NCBI RefSeq assembly: GCF_023028225.1
Contig: NZ_CP095482.1
Coordinates: forward strand, 1,054,001-1,118,000
Length of the DNA: 64,000 nucleotides
Direction: 5' to 3'
Source: Halorientalis litorea
GTDB lineage: Archaea > Halobacteriota > Halobacteria > Halobacteriales > Haloarculaceae
Part shown: positions 1 through 8,884 of the stretch, in pieces
Position numbering within the stretch: position 1 is the stretch's first letter
How the letters are laid out: every line of letters starts with the position of its first letter
Notes under the pieces: generated by a model
What the model saw: the letters and a program-made list of their open reading frames with translations, nothing else
What the model was told of the DNA's origin: nothing
Databases searched by the model: none
Position numbers and translations under genes: made by a program

Positions 1-962
1 CGCCGTTGGTGTCCGCGGCGATGGACACGGTGACGAGTGCCGAGTTGGCCCGTCGCCTCGGAGACAGCGGCGGCGTCGGGACGATACACCGGTTTTTCAC
101 CGTCGAGGAACAGGCCGAAGCCGTGGCGACGGCCGCCGCGGACGGCGTTCCGGTGACGGCCGCCGTCGGCATCGACGAGGACTACCTCGGGCGTACCGAG
201 GCACTACTCGAAGCCGGCGCGGCCGCCGTCGTCGTCGACGTCGCACACGGGCATCTGGGGCGGACGCTCGACGCCGTCGCGGACATCCGCGCCGAGTTCC
301 CGGATGTCGAACTCGTCGCCGGGAACGTGGCGACGCCGTCGGGTGTCGAGGACCTCCACGCCGCCGGCGCGGACTGTGTGAAGGTCGGCATCGGCCCCGG
401 GTCACACTGCACGACGCGGAAAGTCGCGGGTGCGGGCGTCCCGCAGTTGACGGCTATCGACGACTGTGCCGACGCCGCAGCGGACCTCGGCGTCACCGTC
501 TGTGCCGACGGGGGGATTCGCACCTCCGGCGACGCAGTGAAGGCCCTGATGGCCGGTGCGGACACCGTGATGATGGGCAGTCTGTTCGCGGGGACCGAGG
601 AAGCCCCCGGCGACGTCGTCGAAGTCGACGGCGTGAAGTACAAACGCTCGCGTGGGATGGCGACGACGGCCGCCGCCGAGGAACGCTCCGACAAGGAGGA
701 GAACGTCACCGCCGACGAGGGCGTCGAAGGGCTGACGCCGTACAAGGGGCCGGTCGTCGAGGTGGCCGAGGAGTTCTGTGCCGGTATCAGGTCGGGCCTC
801 TCGTACTGTGGCGGCCACACGATTCCGGACGCGCGCGAGAACGCCGAGTTCATCCGCGTCGCCGGGAGTGCCAAGGAGCGGGAAGGGGCACACTCGGACC
901 ACGAGTGGGAGTCCGTCAGTGTGGACAGTACGAAGCATGCGAAAAGCGAGGCCGACGATTGA
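1..962 (+). CDS. GMP reductase / IMPDH-family oxidoreductase, 5' partial
   Basis: The left window edge cuts off the N-terminus; the frame is open from base 3 and begins [10 protein letters not shown], a family hallmark. The loop [11 protein letters not shown] holds the catalytic Cys (codon 408-410), followed by VPQLTAI, the phosphate-binding ADGGIR and a flap with [10 protein letters not shown]. The chain runs from the first barrel strand into the rest of the barrel with no inserted CBS pair. That favours GMP reductase (GMP to IMP, NADPH-linked purine salvage) over classical IMP dehydrogenase, though a CBS-less IMPDH is possible. A purine phosphoribosyltransferase and an NCS2 permease lie next to it, which fits salvage. 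The last codons, SEADD-stop, are the first copy of a sequence repeated downstream. Confidence 0.88.
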   Translation, partial: PLVSAAMDTVTSAELARRLGDSGGVGTIHRFFTVEEQAEAVATAAADGVPVTAAVGIDEDYLGRTEALLEAGAAAVVVDVAHGHLGRTLDAVADIRAEFPDVELVAGNVATPSGVEDLHAAGADCVKVGIGPGSHCTTRKVAGAGVPQLTAIDDCADAAADLGVTVCADGGIRTSGDAVKALMAGADTVMMGSLFAGTEEAPGDVVEVDGVKYKRSRGMATTAAAEERSDKEENVTADEGVEGLTPYKGPVVEVAEEFCAGIRSGLSYCGGHTIPDARENAEFIRVAGSAKEREGAHSDHEWESVSVDSTKHAKSEADD

Positions 963-1264
963 ACGGAGTGAAAGAGTCAGCCTCGAAGCGGAGCGGGGAG
1001 GCGAAACCGACCCGTGGAGCGAGAGCGAGGCGGATGATTGAGCGAAGCGAGGGAATCCGCCTCGGAACCAACGAGCGGGCGTAGCCCGCGAGCAGAGCGA
1101 GGCCGACGACTGAGCGGAGTGAAAGAGTCAGCCTCGAAGCGGAGCGGGGAGGCGAAACCGACCCGTGGAGCGAGAGCGAGGCGGATGATTAAGCGAAGCG
1201 AGGGAATCCGCCTCGGAACCAACGAGCGGGCGTAGCCCGCGAGCAGAGCGAGGCCGACGACTGA
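946..1264. repeat. 151-bp tandem repeat built from gene-end half-units
   Basis: Two copies of a 151-bp unit (946-1096 and 1097-1247) differ at three positions, and a third begins at 1248. Each unit contains two diverged half-units of 79 and 72 bp. Each half-unit starts with codons that would read SEADD-stop, at 945, 1024, 1096, 1175 and 1247; only the first is the real end of the preceding gene. Each unit has a perfect hairpin (gcgggc-gta-gcccgc) and a second stem (gaggcggat with atccgcctc). Bases 1265-1334 up to the permease stop show nothing further. Confidence 0.9.
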
Positions 1265-1334
1265 CGCGCTTCGCTCGCGGCTCTTTCGTCGCCGCTCGCG
1301 CAGTTGGAGACGCTCCCTGTAGTCGCGTCTCGTG

Positions 1335-2714
1335 TCAGTCGTCGCTGGAGAGAATCCCCATCGACTCGGCGGGCGTCTCGTCGGGGTCGGCGTCGAACAG
1401 CGGACTCTGGTCGCCGGGGACGAACGTGTTGAGGACGAGTGCCGACAGTGCCGTCAGGATGACCGGTTGCCCGAAGAACGTCTCGGCAGCACTCGGGAGG
1501 CCGCCGAGGGCTTCGGGCCGGGTCGCGACGCCGAGGCCGAGACCGAGCGAGACGGCCATGATGACCATGTTGCGCCGGTTCAGGTCCGTGTGCAGGAAGA
1601 TGAGTCGCGTCCCGCTCGCGGCGACCATCCCGACCATCAGCAGGACCGCACCGCCGAAGACGGCACTGGGAATCGTCGTGACGGCGGCACCGACCTTCGG
1701 GACGAGGCCGAGGACGGCGAGGAGGACGCCGCCGATGCCGACGACGTGACGGCTCATCACGCCGGTGAAGTTGACGATGCCGACGTTTTGGGAGAAGGAA
1801 GTGATGGGGAACGCGGCGAAGGCAGAGCCGATGGAACTGAGCAGTCCGTCGGTGAAGAGGCCGCCCCGGAACTCCTCGTGAGTAGGGTTGCGGCCCTCTG
1901 CGGCCGTGATGCCGGACATGTCCCCGACGGTTTCCATCGCGGAGACGAGAAACAGGAACGCGAACGTCACGATGGGGACCGGTTCGAACGCGAAGCCGAA
2001 CTCCCCGGGGCGCGGCACCGCGAACCACGCCGCGTCCGCGATGGGACCGAAGTCGACGACGCCGAGCGCGACGGCGACGCCGTAGCCCACGACGATACCG
2101 ACGAGGACCGAGAGCAGTCGCGTGACGCCGCTCGTGAACATGTTGAGGGCGACGGCGATGGACAGGACGAGCGACGCGAGGCCAAGGTTCGTGAGCGACC
2201 CGTAGTCGGCCGCACCGACCCCGCCCGCCGCGTAGTCCATCCCGACGGGGATGAGGTACAGCCCGATGATGACCACGACGAGGCCGGTCACGAGTGGCGG
2301 GAAGAAGGGTCTGATACGCTTGAACTGCCAGCCGACGAGGCCCTCGACGACGAATCCGGTCACGAGTATCGCGCCGAAGACCGCGGCCAGCCCGGAACTC
2401 GCGCCGATGGACGACGCCGCACCGACGAAGGTGAAACTCGTCCCCATCACGATTGGGAGTTTCGACCCGACCGGTCCGACGGTGTAGGTCTGAACGATGG
2501 TGGCGATGCCCGAGAACAGCAACACCATCTGGACGAGGTAGGCCGTGTCGGCCGCTTCGAGTCCGACGGCCCCCGCGACGATGTACGCCACGGCCGTCGC
2601 CGGAACTATCATCACCGCGACGTGCTGGAGCCCCAACAGTATCGACTTGAGCCACGGCGGCTTGTCGTCGACCCCGTAGTCGAGGTCGATTTCACCCTCA
2701 GTCTCGGTTCCCAT
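1335..2714 (-). CDS. NCS2-family uracil/xanthine permease
   Basis: Membrane symporter for nucleobases, 459 residues, the usual NCS2 length. A short acidic N-terminus is followed by about 12-14 hydrophobic segments. Family motifs include GTSFTFVGA (91-99), the segment with METVGD (260-265), where a conserved Glu helps bind the base, and SQNVGIVNFTGVMSR (308-322), the NCS2 signature. It lies downstream of a purine phosphoribosyltransferase on the same strand and next to a GMP reductase, so purine uptake (xanthine, hypoxanthine or guanine) is more likely than uracil. Substrate cannot be decided from sequence alone. A TTATGATAAG stretch about 25-35 bases before the start is a possible TATA box. 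Confidence 0.9.
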   Translation of the reverse strand: MGTETEGEIDLDYGVDDKPPWLKSILLGLQHVAVMIVPATAVAYIVAGAVGLEAADTAYLVQMVLLFSGIATIVQTYTVGPVGSKLPIVMGTSFTFVGAASSIGASSGLAAVFGAILVTGFVVEGLVGWQFKRIRPFFPPLVTGLVVVIIGLYLIPVGMDYAAGGVGAADYGSLTNLGLASLVLSIAVALNMFTSGVTRLLSVLVGIVVGYGVAVALGVVDFGPIADAAWFAVPRPGEFGFAFEPVPIVTFAFLFLVSAMETVGDMSGITAAEGRNPTHEEFRGGLFTDGLLSSIGSAFAAFPITSFSQNVGIVNFTGVMSRHVVGIGGVLLAVLGLVPKVGAAVTTIPSAVFGGAVLLMVGMVAASGTRLIFLHTDLNRRNMVIMAVSLGLGLGVATRPEALGGLPSAAETFFGQPVILTALSALVLNTFVPGDQSPLFDADPDETPAESMGILSSDD

Positions 2715-2847
2715 CTATAGCCACATCCAGCGGGTATCTTATCATAACAGTTGTGTCTCGAACCGAAGGACTGGTATCGCCGCCGTTCCGCGGCGTCTCC
2801 GGGAGGTATAGACGTGTCACTGAGACAAGCATAGCCGGGCTGCTGTC

Positions 2848-3393
2848 TCAGTGGACCGTGACTTCGCCGTCCTCGACCGTGATGTCGACCAGACTCTCGA
2901 CCTCGTAGTCGGTGTCGTCGAGTGCCGAGTCACCGACTTTCCGAATGACGACGACGATGTCGCTGATGTCCGCGCCCGTCTCGTCGAGGGCGTTACAGAT
3001 AGCCGCGAGCGTCCCGCCGGTCGACAGCAGGTCGTCGAGGATGAGTACTCTGTCACCGGCGTCCACGTCGTTGATGTACATCTCCGATTCGGAGTAGCCA
3101 GTCGACTTGTGGAGCGGGATTTCGTCGGGCAGGCCGTACGCGCGCTTGCGGATGACGACCAGCGGGATGTCGGTCTGGAGCGAGAGCGCGGTGGCGAGGT
3201 GAATCCCCATGGCTTCGGGCGCGACGATTTTGTCCACGTCCAAGTCGACGCGTCGGATGACTTCGGCGACGACTTCCCGGAGGAGTGCGGGGTCGAGCAT
3301 CGGAACCCCGTTGCTGATGGGGTGGACCATGTACTCGTAGCCGTCCTTGTCGATTATCGGCGCGTCGTGTAAGGACTCCCGCAGGCGTTCCAT
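2848..3393 (-). CDS. hpt: Purine phosphoribosyltransferase (HPRT/APRT-like)
   Basis: Cytosolic salvage enzyme joining a purine base to PRPP, 181 residues. The PRPP-binding loop is [13 protein letters not shown] (116-128); [15 protein letters not shown] near the N-terminus and [15 protein letters not shown] (56-70) match the archaeal HGPRTase-like/APRT-like group. Haloarchaeal relatives are annotated as hypoxanthine/guanine phosphoribosyltransferase, but the base preference (hypoxanthine, guanine or adenine) is not decided by what is visible. The permease lies 133 bases downstream on the same strand, suggesting coupled uptake and trapping of purines. Confidence 0.88.
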   Translation of the reverse strand: MERLRESLHDAPIIDKDGYEYMVHPISNGVPMLDPALLREVVAEVIRRVDLDVDKIVAPEAMGIHLATALSLQTDIPLVVIRKRAYGLPDEIPLHKSTGYSESEMYINDVDAGDRVLILDDLLSTGGTLAAICNALDETGADISDIVVVIRKVGDSALDDTDYEVESLVDITVEDGEVTVH

Positions 3394-3472
3394 GCCCCCG
3401 GTTCGGGCAAGGCCCCGAAAAACGAATCGTTCCGGGGCCGCACCGACTGTCCCCGGCCCGTCAACTGGTCGT

Positions 3473-4642
3473 CTACTCCTCTAGGACGCCCGGCAGGAAG
3501 CGGTCCTCGTGGGCCGCGATGGTGTCGTCGTAGGTGGTCAGGGTGTCGAGGATGTCCCGGACGCCGCCCTCGAAGTCCTGTGCCTGCGCGCCGATGACAT
3601 CCATGTACCGGTCGTTCTCGATTTCCATCTTGTGCGTCTCGTCCTCGTCGCGGGGGTTCTCGAAGTGTTCGACGGCCACGTCGAGGTCGTACTCCGCGCC
3701 CACGTCGGCGATGGTCTCGGCGATTTCCACGATGGAGATGGCGCGCGTCACCTGATTGTAGACGGTCACGCCGTCGTCGTCCTCGGCGGGACCGCTCAGA
3801 GCCAATTCGGCGAGGCCCTCGACGGCGTCCTCCAGACTGATGAACGGCTTGCGCTGTTCGCCCTTCCCGTAGACGGTGACGGGGTAGCCCGAGACGGCTT
3901 GGGCACAGAAGCGGTGCGTGACCGTCCCGAAGTAGTAGTCGAAGTCAAAGCGCGTCTTCAGGCGGTCGTCGGCCCGCGTCTCTTCGGTCTCGGTTCCGTA
4001 GACGATGGCCGTCCGCACGTCCGAAATCGGGATGTCGAACTGGCTCTGGGCCAACCGGAGGTTCGCCGCGTCGTGGCTCTTCGTGAGGTGGTACCAACTG
4101 CCCGCCATCGCCGGGAACGGCACCTCGTCGCGTTCGCCCTGGTTCTCCATCACCGCGCCGCCCTCGGGGATGGGGAACTCGGGGGCACCGTAGACGCCCG
4201 TGGTCGTCGTCTCGATGAAGTGGGTGTCGGTCAGGTCGTGTTCGTGCAGGCCGAAGACGAGGTTGCGCGTGGCCTGCATGTTGTTGTGCTGGGTGAAGTT
4301 GGCCCGCTCGCCGTTGATTTGGGAGTACGGCGCGGACGGTTGTGCGGCGGCGTGAACGATGGTGTCTGGTTCGTGGACCGTCAGCAGTTCCTCGACGAAG
4401 GCCTTCTCGGCGAGGTCCCCCTGCACGAACGAGAGGTTGGCCACGTCGTGTGTCTCGGCGGCCGCGTCGATGCGTTCGTCCATCCACCCGACGGGGACGG
4501 CACTCGTCGACCCGACTTCCTCGACCCACTCGCGCCGGCCGAAGTTGTCCACGGCGAGCACTCGGTCGTCGGTCCGTGTCGCGATTCGCAGTGCGGTCGG
4601 CCACCCGAGGTAGCCGTCACCGCCAGTGACGAGTATCGTCAT
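3473..4642 (-). CDS. UDP-sulfoquinovose synthase-like epimerase (SQD1/Agl3 type)
   Basis: NAD-dependent short-chain (extended SDR) sugar-nucleotide enzyme of 389 residues. The Rossmann motif is TGGDGYLGW (6-14). Features shared with plant SQD1 and Sulfolobus Agl3 include [18 protein letters not shown] (104-121), the catalytic YHLTK (Tyr184, Lys188), [33 protein letters not shown], a YNQ-type segment and [10 protein letters not shown] near the C-terminus. Those enzymes make UDP-sulfoquinovose from UDP-glucose and sulfite for sulfolipid or N-glycans. One difference: the TMGEYG of plant enzymes reads TTGVYG here (147-152), so the Glu is Val. It lies downstream of glmS on the same strand. A related sugar product is possible. 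Confidence 0.78.
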   Translation of the reverse strand: MTILVTGGDGYLGWPTALRIATRTDDRVLAVDNFGRREWVEEVGSTSAVPVGWMDERIDAAAETHDVANLSFVQGDLAEKAFVEELLTVHEPDTIVHAAAQPSAPYSQINGERANFTQHNNMQATRNLVFGLHEHDLTDTHFIETTTTGVYGAPEFPIPEGGAVMENQGERDEVPFPAMAGSWYHLTKSHDAANLRLAQSQFDIPISDVRTAIVYGTETEETRADDRLKTRFDFDYYFGTVTHRFCAQAVSGYPVTVYGKGEQRKPFISLEDAVEGLAELALSGPAEDDDGVTVYNQVTRAISIVEIAETIADVGAEYDLDVAVEHFENPRDEDETHKMEIENDRYMDVIGAQAQDFEGGVRDILDTLTTYDDTIAAHEDRFLPGVLEE

Positions 4643-4644
4643 TA

Positions 4645-4665
4645 GTTACTCACTCCGCGAGTAAC
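4645..4665 (-). promoter_or_regulatory. Inverted repeat just upstream of the SQD1-like start
   Basis: A perfect 7-bp inverted repeat (gttactc / gagtaac, 7-base spacer) ends three bases before the start codon of the SQD1-like gene. It could be an operator or a 5' hairpin over the start. No function is shown. Confidence 0.35.
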
Positions 4666-4813
4666 TTCGTGCGAACAAAAGTCTTCCGACACTCTCGCCG
4701 GCCGAGTCGAGTCTCAGCGGGGACACGTCACGGGGCGAGCGCGTCGGTACGGCGACTGCTCCGTCGGTCGGATACATCGCTCGCAAGCGGTGTGTGCAAA
4801 AAGCGGCGGCCCG

Positions 4814-6604
4814 TTACTCAACGGTGACGCTCTTGGCGAGGTTGCGCGGCTTGTCGATGGAGCGGCCGAGCAGGTCGGCGGTGTGGTAGGCCGTCAGTTG
4901 CAGTTGAACGTTGGCGACGACGGCGGCCACCCGCGGATGGGTGTCGGGGACTTCCAACACGTGGTCGGCGTAGCGTTCCACGTCGCTCGCACCGTCGGTG
5001 ACGGCGACGACGGGGGCGTCGCGAGCCTCGACTTCCTTGACGTTCCCCACCGTCTTCGTCGCCATCTCGTCACTCCCGGTGACGACGGCGAAGACGGGCG
5101 TGTTCTCGGTGACCAGTGCCAGCGACCCGTGTTTGAGTTCGCCCGCCGCGAAGCCCTCGGCGTGCCTGTAGGATATCTCCTTCATCTTCAGCGCGCCCTC
5201 CAGCGCGACGGGGTAGTTCAGTCCCCGACCGATGAAGAAGTACGAGTCGGCGTCCCGGTACGTCTCGGCGATGTCGGCCGCCGTCGAATCGTCGAGTATC
5301 TCCTGGACCGCACCGGGGAGGTCACGGAGCGCGCTGATGACCTCGCGGGCGTCACCGACGGACGTGACCGCCAGTGCGAGCAGGTTCAGCGCGGCGATTT
5401 GGCTGGAGAACGTCTTGGTCGCGGCCACCCCGAACTCGGGGCCGGCCCGGATGTACAGCGCGTGGTCACACTCCCGGGCCGCCGTCGACCCGACGGTGTT
5501 CGTCACGGCGAGCGTCCGCGCGCCACGGCGGCGGGCCTCCCTGAGCGCGCTCAGGGTGTCGGCCGTCTCGCCGCTCTGGGTGACGCCGACGACCAGCGCG
5601 TCGCCGATGGGCGGGACGCTCGTGGCGTACTCGCTGCCGAGGAACGCTTGGGCCGGGATACCGGCCTGCCGGAACAGCTGGGCGGCGTACAGCGACGCGT
5701 GGTAACTCGTCCCCGCCGCGACGAACTGGACGCCGCGGGGCGACAGGTCACCCAAGTCCCCGAGGTCGACCTCGCCACCGAGTTCGTCCACGCGACCCCG
5801 TAGACACTGCCGGAGCGCGCGCGGTTGCTCGTGTATCTCCTTGAGCATGAAGTGGTCGTAGCCGCTCTTGCCCGTCTCCTCGGGGTCCCAGTCGACCGTC
5901 TCGACCGGTTTCTCGACGCCCTCACCGTCGAGGGTGGTGACGGTGTAGCCGTCGCCATTCAGGACGGCGAACTCGCCGTCGTCGAGGTAGACGACCCGGT
6001 CGGTGTGGTCCCGGAACGCGGGCACGTCGCTGGCGAGGTAGTAGGCGTCGTCGGAAATCCCGAGGACGAGCGGCGAGTCGTTGCGGGCCGCGAAGATACT
6101 GTCCGACCCGGCGACGACGGCGGCGATGGCGTAACTCCCCTCCAGTCGCGATATCGCCCGGCGAACGGCATCCTCGGGCGCGTGGCCGTCCCGGAGTTCG
6201 TCCTCGACGAGGTGCGGGACGACTTCGGTGTCCGTGTCGCTCCGGAACTCGTGGCCCGCCGTCGAGAGTTCGTCGCGCAGCGTCTGGTAGTTCTCGATGA
6301 TGCCGTTGTGGACGACGGCCACCTCACGGTTGCAGTCCAGATGCGGGTGGGCGTTCTCGTCGGTCGGCGGCCCGTGCGTACTCCAGCGCGTGTGGCCGAT
6401 GCCGACCGTCCCCGAGAGTTCCCGCTCTTCGAGGGCGGCGCGCAGTTCGCTGATTTCGCCCGCCGTCTTGCACACGTCGAGCGCGTCAGCCGATAGCGCG
6501 ACGCCGGCCGAGTCGTAGCCGCGGTACTCCAGTTTCGAGAGGCCGTGAACGAGGACGTCGAGCGTCTCGCCGTCACGGCCCGCACAGCCGATAATACCAC
6601 ACAT
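4814..6604 (-). CDS. glmS: Glutamine--fructose-6-phosphate aminotransferase (isomerizing)
   Basis: Makes glucosamine-6-phosphate from fructose-6-phosphate and glutamine, the first step to UDP-GlcNAc. The 596 residues have the full architecture: class II glutaminase with nucleophile Cys2 (MCGIIGC, with YRGYDSAG following), then two SIS sugar-isomerase domains, ending in the typical DKPRNLAKSVTVE. Its ATG overlaps the stop of the upstream GlmU-like gene by one base (TGATG), so the two are almost certainly translationally coupled. Confidence 0.97.
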   Translation of the reverse strand: MCGIIGCAGRDGETLDVLVHGLSKLEYRGYDSAGVALSADALDVCKTAGEISELRAALEERELSGTVGIGHTRWSTHGPPTDENAHPHLDCNREVAVVHNGIIENYQTLRDELSTAGHEFRSDTDTEVVPHLVEDELRDGHAPEDAVRRAISRLEGSYAIAAVVAGSDSIFAARNDSPLVLGISDDAYYLASDVPAFRDHTDRVVYLDDGEFAVLNGDGYTVTTLDGEGVEKPVETVDWDPEETGKSGYDHFMLKEIHEQPRALRQCLRGRVDELGGEVDLGDLGDLSPRGVQFVAAGTSYHASLYAAQLFRQAGIPAQAFLGSEYATSVPPIGDALVVGVTQSGETADTLSALREARRRGARTLAVTNTVGSTAARECDHALYIRAGPEFGVAATKTFSSQIAALNLLALAVTSVGDAREVISALRDLPGAVQEILDDSTAADIAETYRDADSYFFIGRGLNYPVALEGALKMKEISYRHAEGFAAGELKHGSLALVTENTPVFAVVTGSDEMATKTVGNVKEVEARDAPVVAVTDGASDVERYADHVLEVPDTHPRVAAVVANVQLQLTAYHTADLLGRSIDKPRNLAKSVTVE

Positions 6605-7797
6605 CAGCGGAGCACCTCCGCACCCTCGGGGATCTGGTCACGGACGTGTGCCCCGGCGTGGAGGCGAGCGTTCGGGCCGACGAGCGTCCCTGGCGCGAGC
6701 GTCACGTCACCCGCTGCGGTAACGCGGTCCGCGAGGACGGCCCCCAGCCGTTGGTCCTCGAACACCTCGTTGCCGACCCGCACGTCGGCCGGGCCGCCGG
6801 GTGCGGTACTCCCCGCACCCACGTCCACGTCCTGCCCGGTCACGGTGTCGAGGAGCGTGACACCGGCGGCGACGCGCGTGTCGGCGTCCAAGACCGACCG
6901 CTCGATGGTCGCGTTCGGGCCGACGGTCACGTTCCGCCCCAGCGCGGCGTTCGGCCCCACGACGGCACACGGCGCGACTTCCGAGTCGGGACCGACGACG
7001 GCCGGCGAGCGGAGCACCGCCGTCTCGTGGATGCGGGCGTCGTCGTGGACCCACACGCCGTCGTCGCGCTCCCTCCCGGCGAGTCGCCCGCGAGCCAGCA
7101 CCTCGTCCGCGACGGTCAGCAGGTCCCACGGGTAGGTCGCGTCGGCCCACAGTCCCTCACAGCGGACCGCAGTGACGCGTTCACGGTCGAGAAGCCGGTC
7201 GATGGTGTCGGTCAGGGCGAGTTCGCCCGCCGTCCGTGGTGTGTCGGCTATCTCGTCGAAGATGCTCGCGTCGAACGCGTAGATACCGCCGTTGATGAGG
7301 CGATACTCGTCGGTCGTCGGCTTCTCGATGATGTCGGTTATCTCGTCGTTGCGGACGGCGACCGCGCCGTACTGGGAGGCCTCCGGGTGTTCGACGACCC
7401 CCATCGTCGCGGCCGGGTTCTGGCGTCCGTAGGCATCGGCGACGGTTTCGACCATGCTGGCGTCGATGAGGCGGTCGCCGTTGACCACCAGCGGCGGCCC
7501 GTCGACGGTGGCTCTGGCCTGCAGGAGCGCGTGGCCGCTCCCGAGTTGCTTGTGTTGGCGGACGTACTCGATGGGTACGTCCCGATAGGTCGGGCCGAAG
7601 TGGTCCTGCACGCGGTCGTGTTTGTACCCGACGACACAGACCAGTCGGTCCATCCCGGCGGTGACGAGGGCGTCGAAGACGTGTTCGAGTATCGGGCGGT
7701 CGGCGGCGGGGAGCATGGGTTTCGGACGGTTGCGCGTCAGGGGCCGCAACCGTGTCCCTTCCCCGGCAGCGAGGACGACCGCTGTACTGACGCTCAT
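6604..7797 (-). CDS. GlmU-like bifunctional sugar-1-phosphate nucleotidylyltransferase/acetyltransferase
   Basis: 397 residues when started at MSVSTAVVLAAGEGTR; a longer open frame upstream crosses the neighbouring uppP gene and lacks family similarity, so it is rejected. Residues 1-245 are a nucleotidyltransferase domain with AAGEGTRLRPLT (10-21) and RPKPMLP; residues 250-390 are a left-handed beta-helix with hexapeptide repeats. Such archaeal proteins acetylate glucosamine-1-phosphate and activate it with UTP to UDP-GlcNAc. Coupling to glmS supports that role. No glmM is visible in the window. A dTDP-glucose-type activity remains possible from the N-domain alone. Confidence 0.88.
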   Translation of the reverse strand: MSVSTAVVLAAGEGTRLRPLTRNRPKPMLPAADRPILEHVFDALVTAGMDRLVCVVGYKHDRVQDHFGPTYRDVPIEYVRQHKQLGSGHALLQARATVDGPPLVVNGDRLIDASMVETVADAYGRQNPAATMGVVEHPEASQYGAVAVRNDEITDIIEKPTTDEYRLINGGIYAFDASIFDEIADTPRTAGELALTDTIDRLLDRERVTAVRCEGLWADATYPWDLLTVADEVLARGRLAGRERDDGVWVHDDARIHETAVLRSPAVVGPDSEVAPCAVVGPNAALGRNVTVGPNATIERSVLDADTRVAAGVTLLDTVTGQDVDVGAGSTAPGGPADVRVGNEVFEDQRLGAVLADRVTAAGDVTLAPGTLVGPNARLHAGAHVRDQIPEGAEVLR

Positions 7798-7966
7798 ACA
7801 GAACGATTGCCACCGCGCCGCTTCAACGTTCCGGCTCCGGCAGGACCCTTCTGTTAATATCGAACAGTAGATGGCGTATACTGCCGGATTCAGAGTTGGT
7901 AAACGGCGTATAATTATGTGGTCGTTTCGAATCGGAGGCAGTTCGTCCGACGAGTGTCCACTACCG

Positions 7967-8782
7967 CTACAGGACCAACGCGACGCCGCCGCCGACGGCC
8001 ACCGTCCCGAAACCGACACACACGGCCCAGAACGCCACGCGCTCGACTAACGCGACGAGCGCGCCGACGGTCAGGTACCCGACGACGGCACTCACCGCGA
8101 GCGCGAGGGGTGCCGACCCCGGGTCGACGGCACTCACGCCCCCATCGAGGACGGCCAGCATCCCCGCTCCGAGTGCCGCCGGAACCGAGAGGAGAAACGA
8201 GAGGCGGAGCGCGGCCCCGCCGTCGTGGCCACGAAGCAAGAGCGCGCTGACCGTCGTCCCGGACCGGGAGACGCCCGGCAGGATTGCCAGTCCTTGGAGT
8301 CCACCGACCACCACCGCATCGAGCGGTGACGGTGTGTCGCGCCGGGCGACCGCACGGGCGTCCGCAACCCGCTGGACGAGACCGGTCAGGACGAGCAGTC
8401 CCCCGATTAGGGCGACGAACGCGCCGCCAGCGAGTTCGGTGGCGACGGCCAGTAGCGTCCCGTAGGCGGCGAACCCCACGACGGCGGAGATTGCCGTCGC
8501 CGTCACGAGGAACGCCAATTCGGCCGTGTCGTCGGCGAAGACGGCATCGAAGTCCATCGTTCGCCCAGTCAGCAGGACCGCACGGATGTCACGGCGGTAG
8601 TAAGCGGCGGCCGCGACGGCCGTTCCGGCGTGCAGAAAGAGCGAGTACCGCACTGCAGCGGTGGCGTCGGCACCGCCCGCGACGGTCAGAAAGAGCGCGG
8701 TCGCCCCCTCGCTGGAGACGGGAAGCCACTCCAACACGCCCTGTACGAGGCCGACGAGAACGGCCACGACCCACGCGTCCAT
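7967..8782 (-). CDS. UppP/BacA-family polyprenyl-diphosphate phosphatase-like membrane protein
   Basis: Integral membrane protein of 271 residues with about eight hydrophobic segments and the two BacA signatures: GLVQGVLEWLPVSSEG (11-26) and LPGVSRSGTT. Bacterial UppP recycles undecaprenyl diphosphate; haloarchaeal relatives probably act on dolichyl-type carriers, which need dephosphorylation after N-glycosylation. Compared with the E. coli signature (GVVEGLTEFLPISSTGH), the first Glu is Gln14, the second is kept as Glu18, and the His is Ala27. It lies upstream of glmU-glmS on the same strand, 169 bases away, which fits surface glycan assembly. Confidence 0.83.
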   Translation of the reverse strand: MDAWVVAVLVGLVQGVLEWLPVSSEGATALFLTVAGGADATAAVRYSLFLHAGTAVAAAAYYRRDIRAVLLTGRTMDFDAVFADDTAELAFLVTATAISAVVGFAAYGTLLAVATELAGGAFVALIGGLLVLTGLVQRVADARAVARRDTPSPLDAVVVGGLQGLAILPGVSRSGTTVSALLLRGHDGGAALRLSFLLSVPAALGAGMLAVLDGGVSAVDPGSAPLALAVSAVVGYLTVGALVALVERVAFWAVCVGFGTVAVGGGVALVL

Positions 8783-8884
8783 GTCGAGGAGGACGGCGTG
8801 GCTCGAACAAAGGTCGTTCGACTCGCTCGGCGGCCGCGATGGGACTCGGCCCCAGAACCGTCCGCGAGACTGTCGCTGTGGTCG

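Noticed and set aside
1332-2720. Long open frame antisense to the NCS2 permease
   Set aside because: Shadow frame with no hydrophobic or family pattern; very high Arg/Asp/Gly from GC-rich third positions. The permease on the other strand is unmistakable.
7798-8019. Upstream extension of the GlmU-like gene
   Set aside because: The extension crosses the end of the uppP gene and has no similarity; the conserved nucleotidyltransferase opening starts at 7797.
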